The notes beneath the pieces were generated by a model. That model was not told the DNA's origin, searched no databases, and worked only from the letters and a program-made list of their open reading frames with translations. Shown here one piece after another: positions 48,401 to 59,546 of a DNA stretch of 64,000 bases; position 1 is the stretch's first letter; each line of letters begins with the position of its first letter. Where the stretch lies: the NCBI GenBank assembly GCA_033439685.1, contig JAUEDM010000007.1:1302001-1366000 (forward strand). Direction: 5' to 3'. This stretch comes from Apodospora peruviana. Its lineage: Eukaryota; Ascomycota; Sordariomycetes; Sordariales; Lasiosphaeriaceae. Position numbers and translations under genes: made by a program.

Positions 48401-51400
48401 TCGTCATGAAATTGCCGTGTCCTTCGTCCGTTAGCCGATCCATAACCAGCGTAACTGCGGTGATTGGTGTGTTATGGAGCAGTCCTACGCAAGAACGTAT
48501 GGCATTCCGGAAGGAGTAAAGAATTGGGGAAACATGATACTCAAGGGGCCGCCGTGTTCGGCTTCCCAAGTTCATGAATACTCTAATTCACGTTTATGCA
48601 ACAACACGAATACACAGGAAACGGCAAATAAAGTCTGCCTTCACAAACATCTTGTTTTTGCCCTCCAATATATCTAGCGACTACAAGCTTGACATCCCGG
48701 GGAGGACTTACACCCGAAGATTCCTGTCTCATCACTCCCGGACACACAAGACTAACGTCAGGTCATTAATGGTTCTTGGATTCTTCCGACTGGATTCCAA
48801 GGCTTATATAAAGTAGGTAAGGTGGTCTACCAGCAGGTCATTCAACGCTTCCCATCATCGTCAAGTATCCATTCTGCCCACTTCTGAAGCAGGTAAGCAT
48901 GGTAAGCTGCTCAGTCACCAGCCTTTCATGTTTCCTACCTGGGAGTTTTAATGGCACATCCCTCCCTACGTGTTCTGAGCCCCTGTCATACCGCCCTGCC
49001 CCTGACTTCCCCAGACCTTTTAATCCCCAATCACCACTCCCGGATCCATAATCACTCGCAGCATCTCCAATACAGTCTTAGCCCGATCTGGCGCGTCTAG
49101 CCACAGCATCATAGCAGGTTCAAATGAAAACCTTCCAGAAACGTAACAGGATTGACTCGTTGCACGCCATATTCGCACAAGACACCATGTGTAATGTACA
49201 GACCTGGAAGCTACTACGTATGTACGTACCTCGCTGGCTGGTTATGTATCCCTATCCAACCAAGGCTTTACATAGTGAGTGACTACTTCCAGGCTGAACA
49301 GTGAACAAACGAACATCGGGGGTCCGCAGCGCACAGCCCCCAACCAACCATCGGCTATCCACAAGCTAGATGAAGTTGCTGGGATAATAAGTGGATGCAT
49401 ACCTGCTCGTTTCCCATCACGATCAAACATTCATGTGCTGGTACACCCATGTTGAGGAACTCGGTTGAGCGTCGGCGTACGCAGCAAGTGAACGACCAGC
49501 CACCGTTTAAGAAGCACACATGGCGCTTGATACCAGGCTGCTCTCGTTGACGAGCTCGCTCCATGCTCAGTCACCGGGGAATTAATTTTGTAAGGTCTTT
49601 TGGGATGATCGTCAGGAAGTCCAGTTCGAAATAATACACCACACTATCCAAGCTCCCGAGGAGAGATCCATTTACTCACAATAATGCGTAATGGTCGAGA
49701 GCTGCTTGGGTCGACTACCTGACAGCCCCAGGCTGGTGATATGCCCACATGGTGGGAGGGATGCGATACAGAGTGGCTCCGCGGCTGTACTGGAGTCCCG
49801 AGCGAGTGTTGGGTGTTGTACCTTGATGGCGGCCAGCAGGCTGCAGAGATACAGCACTGTCGATGCTGCGGGAGCTACCTTTGGCGCCTTGAAATGACCT
49901 GCGATCTCCTGCAATGAGTAAAGCAGCCCCGTGATCTGGTTGCGCGGACCCTGTCCCGGAGCACTTGCAATATCAGCCCGCTGCATGCAATATGTCGAAG
50001 AAGGTCAGGAAGAAGGGTTTTGCCCCGGACGGTAAGGCATCACATATGAGGATTGGGGGCCCTGGATATCGAAACGCACTTATTGGGGGGTCCTTTCACG
50101 ACAGGGTGAGGGAAGGAATCATACCTAGAGTGGTATAAGCTTCAAAAAGAGACGCAGTGCTCGCTGAGACTGGGCCGACCGTGGTAGCATCGCATCTTGC
50201 AGCCGTGTCACACTGGCAATTCTTCCAGAACAGCAATGCAGACATCAGCAGAGAAAATTCAGTGTTCGTTGAAGCCGATTGGGTCTGGGCAGGGGACCTG
50301 GGCTTTGCTCCGGCTGCTTGGACGGACTGAGGGAGCTAGATTGGCCACGGAGCAGAGCTAAGATGCCGAGCATGGAGCGATGCAAGCTGGTTGATGTCGG
50401 TACGGGAAGCGTCCAAGGTTGTCGACCACGGGTTGAAGACACGAACCGGCATCCGTACCGAGTCCTGACCTACTTACCAATACCCCGTATACGTCAAACA
50501 GGAGTCGGCGAAACATCACGCTTATTCTCTGTAACCGGCTTACTACCAATCTCTCTCACCTTCCCAGTCTTGGCTATTCCAAGGCAAGAGAAAACAGCCT
50601 TGAAATCATTCAGATGACTACTATGCGCAACGTATCACTCCCACTGTGTGAAAGCCCACGGCCGGCTAAAACATCAGCCCGGAAGCCACGCGCTCGGGAT
50701 TGGCTTTTAAGTCACTCGCCACTGCCCGTCAATTCTTGTGATTGGTGCGTTTTGGTCAAGGGCACACACCCACTTTGTTCGAACTTCCAGTCCAAGACGC
50801 CAGAAGCTAGGAAGATGCCCCTGGTTCACCCATCCACACCTACTGCACGCGACGCTGTAATGGGACCAGATTGGTCCTTTCAGAGTTTGCCAGTTGAGAT
50901 GCTTGAAGGAGTTGGGAGAGAAGGGAATAAAAGAAAAGTGCAGATCCAGAAGAAAAATGCCACATGAGGCGGCTTTGATGTTTTGATAATCCGAGAAACA
51001 TGCCGCCAAGAGACAGGATAATAACTATTATTATATACTTGGGGGAAGAGAGTTAATCCGCCATTTTTCGTGTCACGATGAAAGGACGGTGCCGATCTTC
51101 CGCAACGGTGCAGCACTGCGAACAGTCGCCCACGTGGACACGTGTGCCTGTTCCGCGCTGGGTACATAGCAACTTTCTTTTGCTTGCCTTCAAGATCTCA
51201 GGCACGGTCCCCGCGAGAGCCTCAATTCTTGTCTCGGGAGGCTTCACACTCCCTTCTCTGCGCCGGACCAGGTACCCGATAGATATATAAGTGTTTTGAG
51301 ATGGTAGTATGAGTCCTTCTCTAATCCTGAGCCGCCACTACGCGCTCGGTGATATTGCGATACGTAATCCTGTGAGAAACTAGGAGAAACCCATTTTCAT

Positions 51401-52967
51401 ATTTCTGGTGGATCGAAGGGCTACCAACGTCACTCAAATAAAATTCTGGCCCCGTTGCCGCTGACGCCTGCGTAATAACGACAGCCCGGGCAGGGACAAA
51501 GCTGTTTCGATCTTCTGCAGGGACATATTTAAACCACTGTCAAAGCAAGCAAGCGATCTTTTCCGCACGTCGTTCTAACGCGAGGTGTAATGCTATATGC
51601 CGGATGCAGATCTTGAAAAAGGCGTTCAGCTAGACGTCGTTGTGCGGCGACGATCGGCGGCGAACTACAGTATATCTCTCCAGTCCTTCCCGTCGTAGAC
51701 TCGGGATAATTTACCCCTTTCTTGCCCTTTTCACCGGCTATCCCTTGAGAAAATCGCGGGGTCGGAAAGTGTCTTGTGAGACCAAAAAAAGACGACATGT
51801 TGAGAACGTCACGAAGTAAGAGAAGGTAACCCAATTCTCTCCTCCAATCACGCTATTCCCCGAGAAGCCGAGCAGGATCTGGCCAGGTGACTGACCATGA
51901 AGAAGCCGCTAGGGCGTGCGGATGCGTCAATGGTGAGTGTCTGCTGCATCACATCACCTTGCCTGCTCTAATGCCATTGGCTAAGCCATCATGTGCTGTT
52001 GGCGTAGAACTCGCTGCAGCATCCGTCAATGGCGCATTGGTGCCGGGTCGGCTTCGGCCACAATTGAAGCGGAAACAACACCTCTGGGGTTTTCACCCCC
52101 TTGTATCGCCGCCTTCGATGCGTCTTTCCATATTCTTTCCACGTTCGGGAATTGACTCTTTTCTTAGGACCGATGCCTCCCCTGTCAATATGATGTCCAT
52201 TTCACCACGTGTAGATGGCTGGCCAGTGGCCAATGGTGGCGATGCATCGTGTGGTGTGGTGTACGACCAACGACGCCAAGTTCACCGGTGCCTGTTTTCT
52301 GGAAAACGTGGTGGCGATATGCACCCAGAGGATGACCGGATGGAATTTTCATGGACGGGATTTGTCGGCAATACTCACCTGGGGATATGGTGCATCCCAA
52401 GAACACCCCTGAGGAACGGTCGCCCAAGTAACAACTCGTCAAACCCAACTGTGGTTACCCCTTTTCCTTGCTCCGTCTATTTGTTTACATATACTCTTTC
52501 TCATTGTCATGTTCACCTGCCAACCCTTTTTCAACTCTAGCTCTCCGTTAGTATACCATGCCGTTATGCTCAGGTTGTTCGACGTGTAATCGCCCGGTCC
52601 AGGAAGGAACAGGGGTGCTGAAAGCAAGTTGCCTGCCAACTTCAAGAGCCTGCATCCATGTAATCACATGGTCAACACTGGCAGCCTTGCAGGTAAAAAA
52701 TAATGATAGTGATCTGTAATCTGCAAGGCGACTGAAACTCCGTATCAGCCGTTTTATGAATGGTATAAACAACATTCTGAGTCCGTAGTAGGCCAACAGG
52801 AACAGCCAGGGCCCAGCACAATCTTGGAAATCATCACACTGACCACGGAGGAACCAAGTCGATTGTAGTGACAGGAATTTGTATTGTAAGCCGGGCAGGA
52901 GACAAGTTAATCCCTGTGAATAGTCTGCCCGACCTGGAGGCCGCCATGTTGCGATATAGCAGAAACG
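42431..52967. other. 10.5 kb region without a supportable gene
   Basis: The longest frames (44142-44723 plus, 47188-47664 minus, 47309-47788 plus, 51887-52540 plus) have long overlapping frames on the other strand, no signal peptide or domain motifs, and no splice model that extends them. Base composition is near 50% GC, not the extreme AT of heavily mutated repeats. The region contains the (GCATG)6 repeat at 43661-43690, a palindrome ACCTAGGT at 42679-42686 and many TAGGTA-like words around 42661-42725. It may hold long non-coding transcripts or an enhancer-like regulatory domain for the zinc-finger gene, but nothing here proves it. Confidence 0.5.
43661..43690 (+). repeat. Pentanucleotide microsatellite (GCATG)6
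   Basis: Six perfect copies of GCATG, followed by a near copy (GCCTG). Not inside a supported gene. Confidence 0.95.
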
Positions 52968-53085
52968 ATATACGACCATACCCACCGGGAATCTCGAGAC
53001 CCGTCCGCTCTCGCATCAATAGCCGTGTGAGGGCCAGACTAGGAGTTGAGTTGGTAGCGACCAGCGATCACTGGTGTTGTATGGT
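52968..53085 (+). rRNA. 5S rRNA-like gene copy (divergent or pseudogene)
   Basis: The 118 bases start ATATACGACCATACCCACC and end TTGTATGGT, matching the dispersed 5S rRNA genes of sordariomycetes from end to end. Conserved blocks include CCCGTCCGCTCTC, AGCCG, GAGGGCC, GACTAG-AGTTG and GACCAGCGA. The terminal helix ATACGAC/GTTGTAT (52970-52976 with 53076-53082) is intact, with one G-U pair. Departures from the usual sequence occur in the internal control region: AGGAGTTGAGTTGG where AGTAGTTGGGTNGG is expected, GCGACCAGCGATCA where GACCAGCGAATC is expected, and one base missing before CCCGTCC. It is followed by a T run. It could be a divergent expressed 5S type or a decayed copy. Confidence 0.8.
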
Positions 53086-53096
53086 CTTCATTTGCC

Positions 53097-53100
53097 TTTT
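53097..53100 (+). terminator. Possible Pol III terminator of the 5S-like copy
   Basis: A TTTT run in GCCTTTTCCC lies 12 bases after the 3' end of the 5S-like sequence, a normal place for a Pol III stop. Confidence 0.45.
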
Positions 53101-54232
53101 CCCTGTTTGTCATTTAACTCTTTAACCATCAACGACTGGTTTGATGTCTCTGATATATGGCGGATGATTATCATTCTGGCCAGGTTAACAACGTGTGGAG
53201 AGACCTGGGCGAAGCAATAAGATGGATGGTCAGGAAGATCACCGTCTCGGATTTGAATTCCTCAGAAGCCAATAGTCCTGGTCTGTGACACGATTTAAGG
53301 GAGTGCCAAGTTTCATGGATTATTTATTCTTGGTCATAGATCCTCTAGACCAAATTGTCTTGTACCTCCTCTCCATGGGACAACCAGGGACTAGACGCTC
53401 AGAAGCTAGGGGTAGGCACGTAACTAGCTAACAGACGGAGGGGAAATATAACGAGGTGAGCGCAGTATGGGTTCCGAGGACACGCCGAGGCAATGTACAA
53501 GTTTGTCAGAACAGGGGATGATCCGAGTATGGTTCCCAGAAAGAAATGCTTGGAATGCTAGAGATGGATAAACCTATACAAACTCTTTCTTAAATTGTCG
53601 ATATTACTGACAACCCAAGGGAAGTCGCGAAGAAAGACCAAAAACATACCCCTTGACCGCTCAAGCTGACCGAAAGACCACCTTACTCGGGCGAACCATT
53701 GAACTCTAGCTAATCACAGTCACATCTGGAATTCAACCAGCACTAGCCCAACGACCTCGATGTAAGTATGGGTAGTACCCACGGAGAGACACTGGATAGG
53801 TACACTCCGGGAGGTATAATGATATTACATGCTCTGACGGAGTTCCGAGTGACCTCTGCTTCGTTGAACCGGAGGACGAACTATCAAGCTTGAACAAGAA
53901 ATGGCTACGAGTTGAATCCTGGCCCCATACTCAGACCAGACGAGGCAGAAACCGCAGATGAATATACTGTTGTCTCGAACCTTGCCTGAATATATCAGAG
54001 ATGTTCAGCGTCCCTAGATACAAGGCTGAATATATGATGATATACCAGTTAGAAACAATGAGCGACTGCTAAAGTAAGTACAGTAATTTGATATGCGCCT
54101 CATGCGTGTGTATGCAATGAGTTCGTCGCGGAGATTATCCGAAATTGCAGTCCCCAACTGTCCATCGAACGATACATTCCGCATGTATTCGTCAATAGTA
54201 TCACCGCCAGCTTTCCCAGCATAACCACGCTC
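53101..54232. other. Intergenic, AT-rich
   Basis: 1.1 kb, AT-rich with scattered TAGGTA/ACCTA words; holds the 3' flank of the MOSC gene. No gene supported. Confidence 0.55.
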
Positions 54233-55429
54233 TCATAACGGCCAATCCCACACTAAAATTGGTTAGTCCTGGCTTTTCATGTATACCCAGGCGAGTTCTG
54301 GGCTGGTAGATACTTACCGCTCCTCTCGGCATTACGCCCCGTGACCTCAACCTCGTCACCAACACATATAGTCGCAGTTTCTTCGTTGGCACCATCGCCC
54401 CTGTGCAGGGAAGCGTAACGACCAAAGACGGGCGACCACTTCATGCCCGGGTCCACTCTGCGGTCCTTCATCAGTTTCTTGAGGACGGTTCCGAGCTCCC
54501 CATCAGCCGGGCGACCAGTCTGATAGTCCACATTCAAGCTAGTGCATCGTACACAGTTCCCCGTCAGCAACAATTTCTGACGCCGTGCTCCGACGGTCAG
54601 TTCCGCCCAGAAATCCTCGTCCCAGGAGTCCTTTCCCTCGCCGTCGACGACGATGTTGGGCCGGAACTTGTACATGTCCAGCGGCTGGTCCTCGGGCAGG
54701 CGGGTGCTGACATCGCGCAGGGAAGCCTCCGACGTGATGAGGAACGGTGCCAAGTCGGTAAAAGTCAACCACGGGGCCGGCGGCGACGACGCTTGCGGCT
54801 GGGAGTTGACGTATGATGCAAGAGACGAGATCCAGCCGCCCTTCTGAGCCTGTGGTGGCTGGCTGCTCTGCTGCCCGGTTTTCGGGAGCAGGGTATTGCC
54901 CAGTATCGCCCGCTTTCCATCGCCAATGTACACCATCATGGTCGGGACCCCGAGGCAGGCGGTGAACCATTCGTCGTAGCACTCGCCCATGCGGTACGCT
55001 GCCGTCGGGCTGCCGTGCAGATCGACTGTGGCCTTTTCGAGTGACGAGATATCTGGCTCCAGAGGAACTTTGATTGAGGAATTCGCGGACGATGGCGAGT
55101 CCTCGGATGGCGGAGGGGGGCGGTATTGCACGAGGATTGTCTGTGCCGTGCCATCCTCGGCGGTGACGATTTCCTGCTCCAAGAGCGCACACTGCGGATA
55201 GGAGGAGAGCTGCATGTGTCGCAGCTCTCCATTCGGCCTCCTATTGTACAGCATGAAGCGTCGGTCATACTTGATCCCCTGGGCCCCGAGCTCGGCGTGC
55301 GTGATGGATATACCCCGCAGCGCCTTAATCGGGTAGACATAGAGCTGTTGATGGACGGTTATTCTCTGATGTCATACAAAATCATTGATAATAGGGGATT
55401 GTTCCTGGGCTTACAGCCGTAATCTTCAT
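54233..55429 (-). CDS. MOSC-domain molybdenum-cofactor protein (mARC/MOSC beta-barrel type)
   Basis: Three coding exons (minus): 55415-55429 (15 bases), 55345-55414 as intron, 54318-55344, intron 54253-54317, and 54233-54252 (20 bases), giving 353 residues. Joining the tiny first exon makes MKITALYVYPIKALRG, the usual start of the MOSC N-terminal beta-barrel domain. Joining the last makes RNAERSVWDWPL, the usual end. The MOSC domain shows YKFRPNIVVDG, WDEDFW and NCVRCTSLNVD, whose first or second Cys may bind the molybdenum cofactor. Relatives include the amidoxime-reducing component (mARC) and the C-terminal part of cofactor sulfurases. The N-terminal aminotransferase domain of the sulfurases is absent. 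Without the terminal exons the reading frame would lose conserved ends. A 5' UTR intron precedes the start. The exact reaction is unknown. Confidence 0.88.
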
Positions 55430-55872
55430 GGTGACGAGCTTCTATGTTTGAGTAATTAACTAGTTGTCTAGCATAAGAGGGATGATACTTACCTAATGGC
55501 CGAGACGAGATATGTAGAGTAGTAGATGCGGATGCGAGTTAATGTGATGGAAAAAACTAGGACAGAACAGGGGCGGTCTAGACTGATAATAAGTATGGAG
55601 ACGGCGCAGGCAAGGGAATCCCAAGTCGGTGTTTGAGTCCCGCCCTGCTGCTGCCTCGGGTGCCTATTTACCTAATCAAGAGAAACGCCCGGGTTATTAC
55701 AGTGAAAGCCAGTCTATGAGGAGTGGTTGTGCTCTTTGCTGCACATACCAAACAAGTGTCAATTTTATTTCCGTATCTGGTTAGGAATCCCGTAGATCGC
55801 ATGATAAGGTACGTAATTGTATTATATGCACAACGGACAACCGCCATTGTTTGACATTAGTCTAGTACCTAG
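55430..55872. other. Leader and intergenic region upstream of the MOSC gene
   Basis: 443 bases between the MOSC start and the 3' end of the kinase gene. On the minus strand a likely 5' UTR intron runs 55442-55492: donor GTAAGT, AT-rich centre and acceptor CATAG, ending 12 bases before the ATG. No gene otherwise. Confidence 0.55.
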
Positions 55873-57276
55873 TTATATCCTAAACCAAGCGTGTTCCAGT
55901 ATATCCTCGACCGATATTCGCTTTTCGGGAGTATATCTGAATACTCTTCTGAGTAGATCCGAAAACAATAAGACCTCGTCCCTCGACATGGTATGATGGG
56001 CATCATGCAATGTCGTCCGTGTAAGGGCATCTTCTATTGAATGTGGTACACGGGCAGGCTTCTGGCCGGCTTGTTCGACATCACCACTCCACCAGTCGAG
56101 ACTCACGGGTCGTCCATCGATGTTCGTCTCATCGTCAAAGTACTGCCGCCTGGCTTCCCAAGTTGTTGACCACCATGGCTCTGGGAATTTGCCCAGCATC
56201 TTGACTATCCGCGCGAGGTGCTCATCTGGATCGTCGTCGACTGTATCGAATAAGCGCCTGCCTGTTCTGATCTCGAACAAGGTGCAACCCAGCGCCCATA
56301 TATCGCTTTCAATGCCCAGTCTCTTGTCCAGGATGTACTCGGGAGCCCGGTACTCCTGCGGTATGCTGAGGTCCTCCGGGAGGTCGTTCGCATCAAAAGA
56401 CTCGCCAAAGTCGGCAACGCAGACGCCGACATCAATGAAGCCAAAGTCAGCATCACCAGAAACCTGAGAGTCCCAGTTGACCGACCTGACCAGGTAACGC
56501 GGTGCCGACGCAGGCCACGGCTGGCCAGCGGCGACCTGAACAAGCTTTGTCGTCCTGCTGGATCCAAAAGCCTGCGCGAGACGCTCTTCAGATAGGCCGG
56601 CTAGTCCTTTGGTTCGAGTAAGGAGATTGGCTGGTCGGAAGTCTATGGTGGGTGGTATGAGAAACCTCACTGCTTGTATGATGCGGGAAATTCAAAGGGG
56701 GGAGTACAAACCTCCATGACAGATGCCGTATGAGTGGAGAGTGGCCATCGCTTTTACCGCTTGGGAACAGCGCCCCCTCAAGGCCTTGCCAGAGTCCTCC
56801 CATTTTAGTATTGGTGCAAGCCTCGATATCGACGGGCCTAAGACGGGGTAGACAATGGCGAAGTGGCAGCCATTGGGGCCATGGATGTCGAACCGGCCGA
56901 CGGGGAGACATAGGAGTTCAGCCGCATCTGTTTTTGCCAGGCCCAGGTGGAGAAGGCGGTAGACGCGGAGCTCGTGGCATTCATGAAAGGAAGCATCTGC
57001 CATGATGATCTTGATGGCAAAGTACTGGGTGCTCTCCTGCAGAACATCCCGGCAGAGCCAAACATTGGCATGGCCACCGACCCCCAGCTTATCCACGACA
57101 CGATACTGGCCATTCAACACATCCCCGATGTGCACTGGGTGATGGCCCCCGGGCTCGTAGTCGTAGACGTTCTCAAGTCCGCTAGGAGGCCCATCCAGTC
57201 TCAGGCCGTTGTCTCTGAACTCTCCAAAGCTCTCCTGTGGTGAGACCATGCTGAGGACTGGACTAAGCTGTGACAT
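55873..57276 (-). CDS. SRPK-like Ser/Thr protein kinase
   Basis: Exons (minus) 56712-57276 and 55873-56642, intron 69 bases with an unusual GTTTGT donor, giving 444 residues. Kinase motifs appear in order. The glycine loop is KLGVGGHANVWLCRD and the ATP lysine is in FAIK. After the splice join the catalytic loop is HGDFRPANLL. The Mg-binding DFG is in VADFGESF, the APE motif is in YRAPEYIL, and DIWALGC lies in helix F. There is a large insert between the catalytic loop and DFG, as in the SR-protein kinase family, which is much expanded in filamentous fungi and often of unknown substrate. The loop Asp is kept and the usual Lys is replaced by Arg, which many fungal SRPK-like proteins share. Activity is therefore likely but not certain. 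The start could be the second Met nine codons in. Confidence 0.85.
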
Positions 57277-58127
57277 GACGGTCTCATTCGCTGGTTTGTC
57301 GGCTTCAATCGGTTTTGTTCAGCTCTGATCAGAGAGAAGAGAGCGAAATGTGAGCGGGAACGGGAAAAGAAAGCGAAAGACATGCTGATCTGATTAATAC
57401 CGATGAGAGTACACCTGTAACCAGTGGATGAAGATGGGTCAGATACGTCTAATAAGCTAAGAGATGACGAAAACGGTAATCAGACAACTCGAAACAACAG
57501 CTGATGAAAGAGCTCCTGAGGTGGTCTGCGCCGCCTCCTGGCGATCTCGTTTCAAGATGCGACTTGCCGATTGGGCGCCCAGCCTTCTGGAAGCCCGTTA
57601 GATCAGGGCGGGCTGCATGGCCGCTAGGTCGCAACGGCAGGGCGGAAGAGACCCTGAAATCCCGGCAAACTGGCCCCCTAGGGGAGGATGAGATGATCCC
57701 TTCTTTTACCTCGTCAGGTTTGGGACGTTTTATTTTCTGTCACCCGCTTGTCCCGTTTGACTTGGGAAGTTGTAATCTCTGATCTGTTTATTTGGTTCCG
57801 AAGGGTCAGCTTTGCTCCACATTTCACCAACAATCTCCTACAATCGTCCAAGTTGGCAAGTTGCCTCCATCTTTGTGATCAGGGGCTGATATCTCACTCA
57901 TACACCGTGATTGCATACAAACTCGGCCCCGCTTCAAACTTCAACCTCTAACGACAGCCAGTCCCACAAATTCCTAGGGATTCGGTCCTAGGTCCTCGTA
58001 AACCATAATCAGGGCATCTTCGCATCATCATAAGTCTTGTGAAAATTGCTCAACGGTTCTGCTTACTCGAAGAAACCCTCCGGTTTCGAACCCGGCGCGG
58101 CCCGCAATTGGCCGTTTCCCAACCCTA
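57277..58127. promoter_or_regulatory. Divergent promoter region, kinase and hydrolase
   Basis: 851 bases between two start codons facing apart. Contains a palindromic CCGGTTTCGAACCCGG-like word at about 58080-58094 near the hydrolase start; no TATA box is clear. No gene seen. Confidence 0.55.
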
Positions 58128-59247
58128 ATGAACCAGAAATTCTATAACTGTGGTTGGGTTGATCCTTTCCCACCCATGGAACACCGATCCGTCTGCCTGA
58201 CGAGCAAGCCGGGCGCATCTCTGGCTATCTCCACCCTATGGTCCGAGAACAAACCCCTGGCCAACACCATCGTCGTCTTTCTCAACGGCCTCGTCCTCCC
58301 CCGCAGCTCCTGGCTCGACACTGTCAACCACTTGATCAGCCAGCCTTCATTTAAGGACCGACCGCTTCCTGCCCTGCTTTTATATGACCGCTACGGCCAG
58401 GGCGACTCCGACCCGGATCCCACCGACCCGCCGGGGACGCCTTACGGCCACGATGCACGAGAAGTGGTGGCCGACCTCCATCAGCTCCTTGACCAGGTCT
58501 GCCGACACGACTTGAACAAGTCGTCCCTGGCAGACATGATCATCGTGCTCGTCTGCAACTCGATCGGTTGTCCCATCGCACGCCTGTTCGCCGCCGAGCA
58601 CCCGGGCCTGGTCGCCGGCCTGCTGTTCCTCGATTCCATGATGGCTAATTCCGACTTTGTCTCGCTCTTCCCGGACCCGGCCGGCGCTGGGTTCGATGCC
58701 GGCCAACTGCCATCCGACGTATCGGTCGAGCATGTGCGCCACGCACGGGAAATGTTTACCAAGTTCTTCCACCCGACCGTGCCAAACCCGGAGCACTTTG
58801 ACCGACGGACCCTGGCCGAGCTGCTTCCCGACGCAGATAAGCCTGCCCTGCCTCCAGCTCGAGACAGGAGATCGCCGCTTCTCGTTGTGGTCGGCCATGA
58901 TCCGAGTGAGTTTGCGAAGCAATGCGAAGAGGTAAGTGGAAATCCTATCCTCCTCCACGTTCTCAGAGGTCTATGATCGCGTATTGTTCGCAACGAATGT
59001 CCTGTACCAGTCCTCCTTGCTAACAACCTGCACCTTCTAGGGGACATTGTCTGTGCCAAAAGCGGCCATTAACGCATTTGTCAACCCCGCCTGGCATAGA
59101 TACAACCAAGGTTTGACCCGACTTGTTGCTCACGGGACGGGACAGGTAAAGATTGCAAAGGGCTGCGGTCACTTCATTCAAAGGGACGATCCGCAATTTG
59201 TAGCTGGCGAAATTAGCGATTTGCTGAATCGTCTTGATCAAGAATAA
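58128..59247 (+). CDS. Alpha/beta hydrolase
   Basis: Exons 58128-58931 and 59041-59247, intron 109 bases (GTAAGT...CTTCTAG, branch CTAAC), giving 336 residues. The fold is that of soluble fungal alpha/beta hydrolases: strand and oxyanion region VVFLNGLVLPRSSW, then LLLYDRYGQGDSD. The nucleophile elbow is VCNSIGC with the Ser centred as in G-x-S-x-G but with Cys in place of the first Gly. An acidic site may follow LVVVGHD. The catalytic His is in GCGHFIQRDDP, which is supplied by the second exon. Stopping in exon 1 would lose the His, so the splice is required for activity. Start Met at 58128 is chosen as the longest; 58176 is possible. No signal peptide, so likely cytosolic. Substrate unknown. 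Confidence 0.82.
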
Positions 59248-59546
59248 CCATTAATGCTATTACAAGAATAAGGATGCTGTCGTAATTACATGATAACGGC
59301 AACCCAGAACCGAAGTGGCTGTGTAGAATTACTAGGTGCTGTTACCCCGGCGCATGTAGTACCTCACCAACTGATTCGCGCATTACCCCCCTTCGATGCC
59401 TCAGCACAATAAGACGACCATCAAGGAATCCAGACCCCGAATATCGTAGCTGCCATATCACTACCCCTCGAGCAGATCATTTTCCTGATCATCCTGGTAA
59501 TCCCGATCAAACTCATCGCCATGCCTGGGGACGCCAGTCGACCCGA

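Noticed and set aside
51887..52540. 217-codon open frame in the gene-free region
   Set aside because: No domain, no conserved-looking segments, unusual composition and overlapping frames on the other strand.
55481..55492. ATACTTACCT, identical to the 5' end of U1 snRNA
   Set aside because: It is the reverse complement of a GTAAGT splice donor in the MOSC 5' UTR, and the following bases do not match U1.
58080..58105. GGTTCGAAACC on the minus strand, a box B-like word
   Set aside because: No acceptor, D or anticodon stems can be formed around it and the T stem does not pair; it lies just upstream of the hydrolase start.
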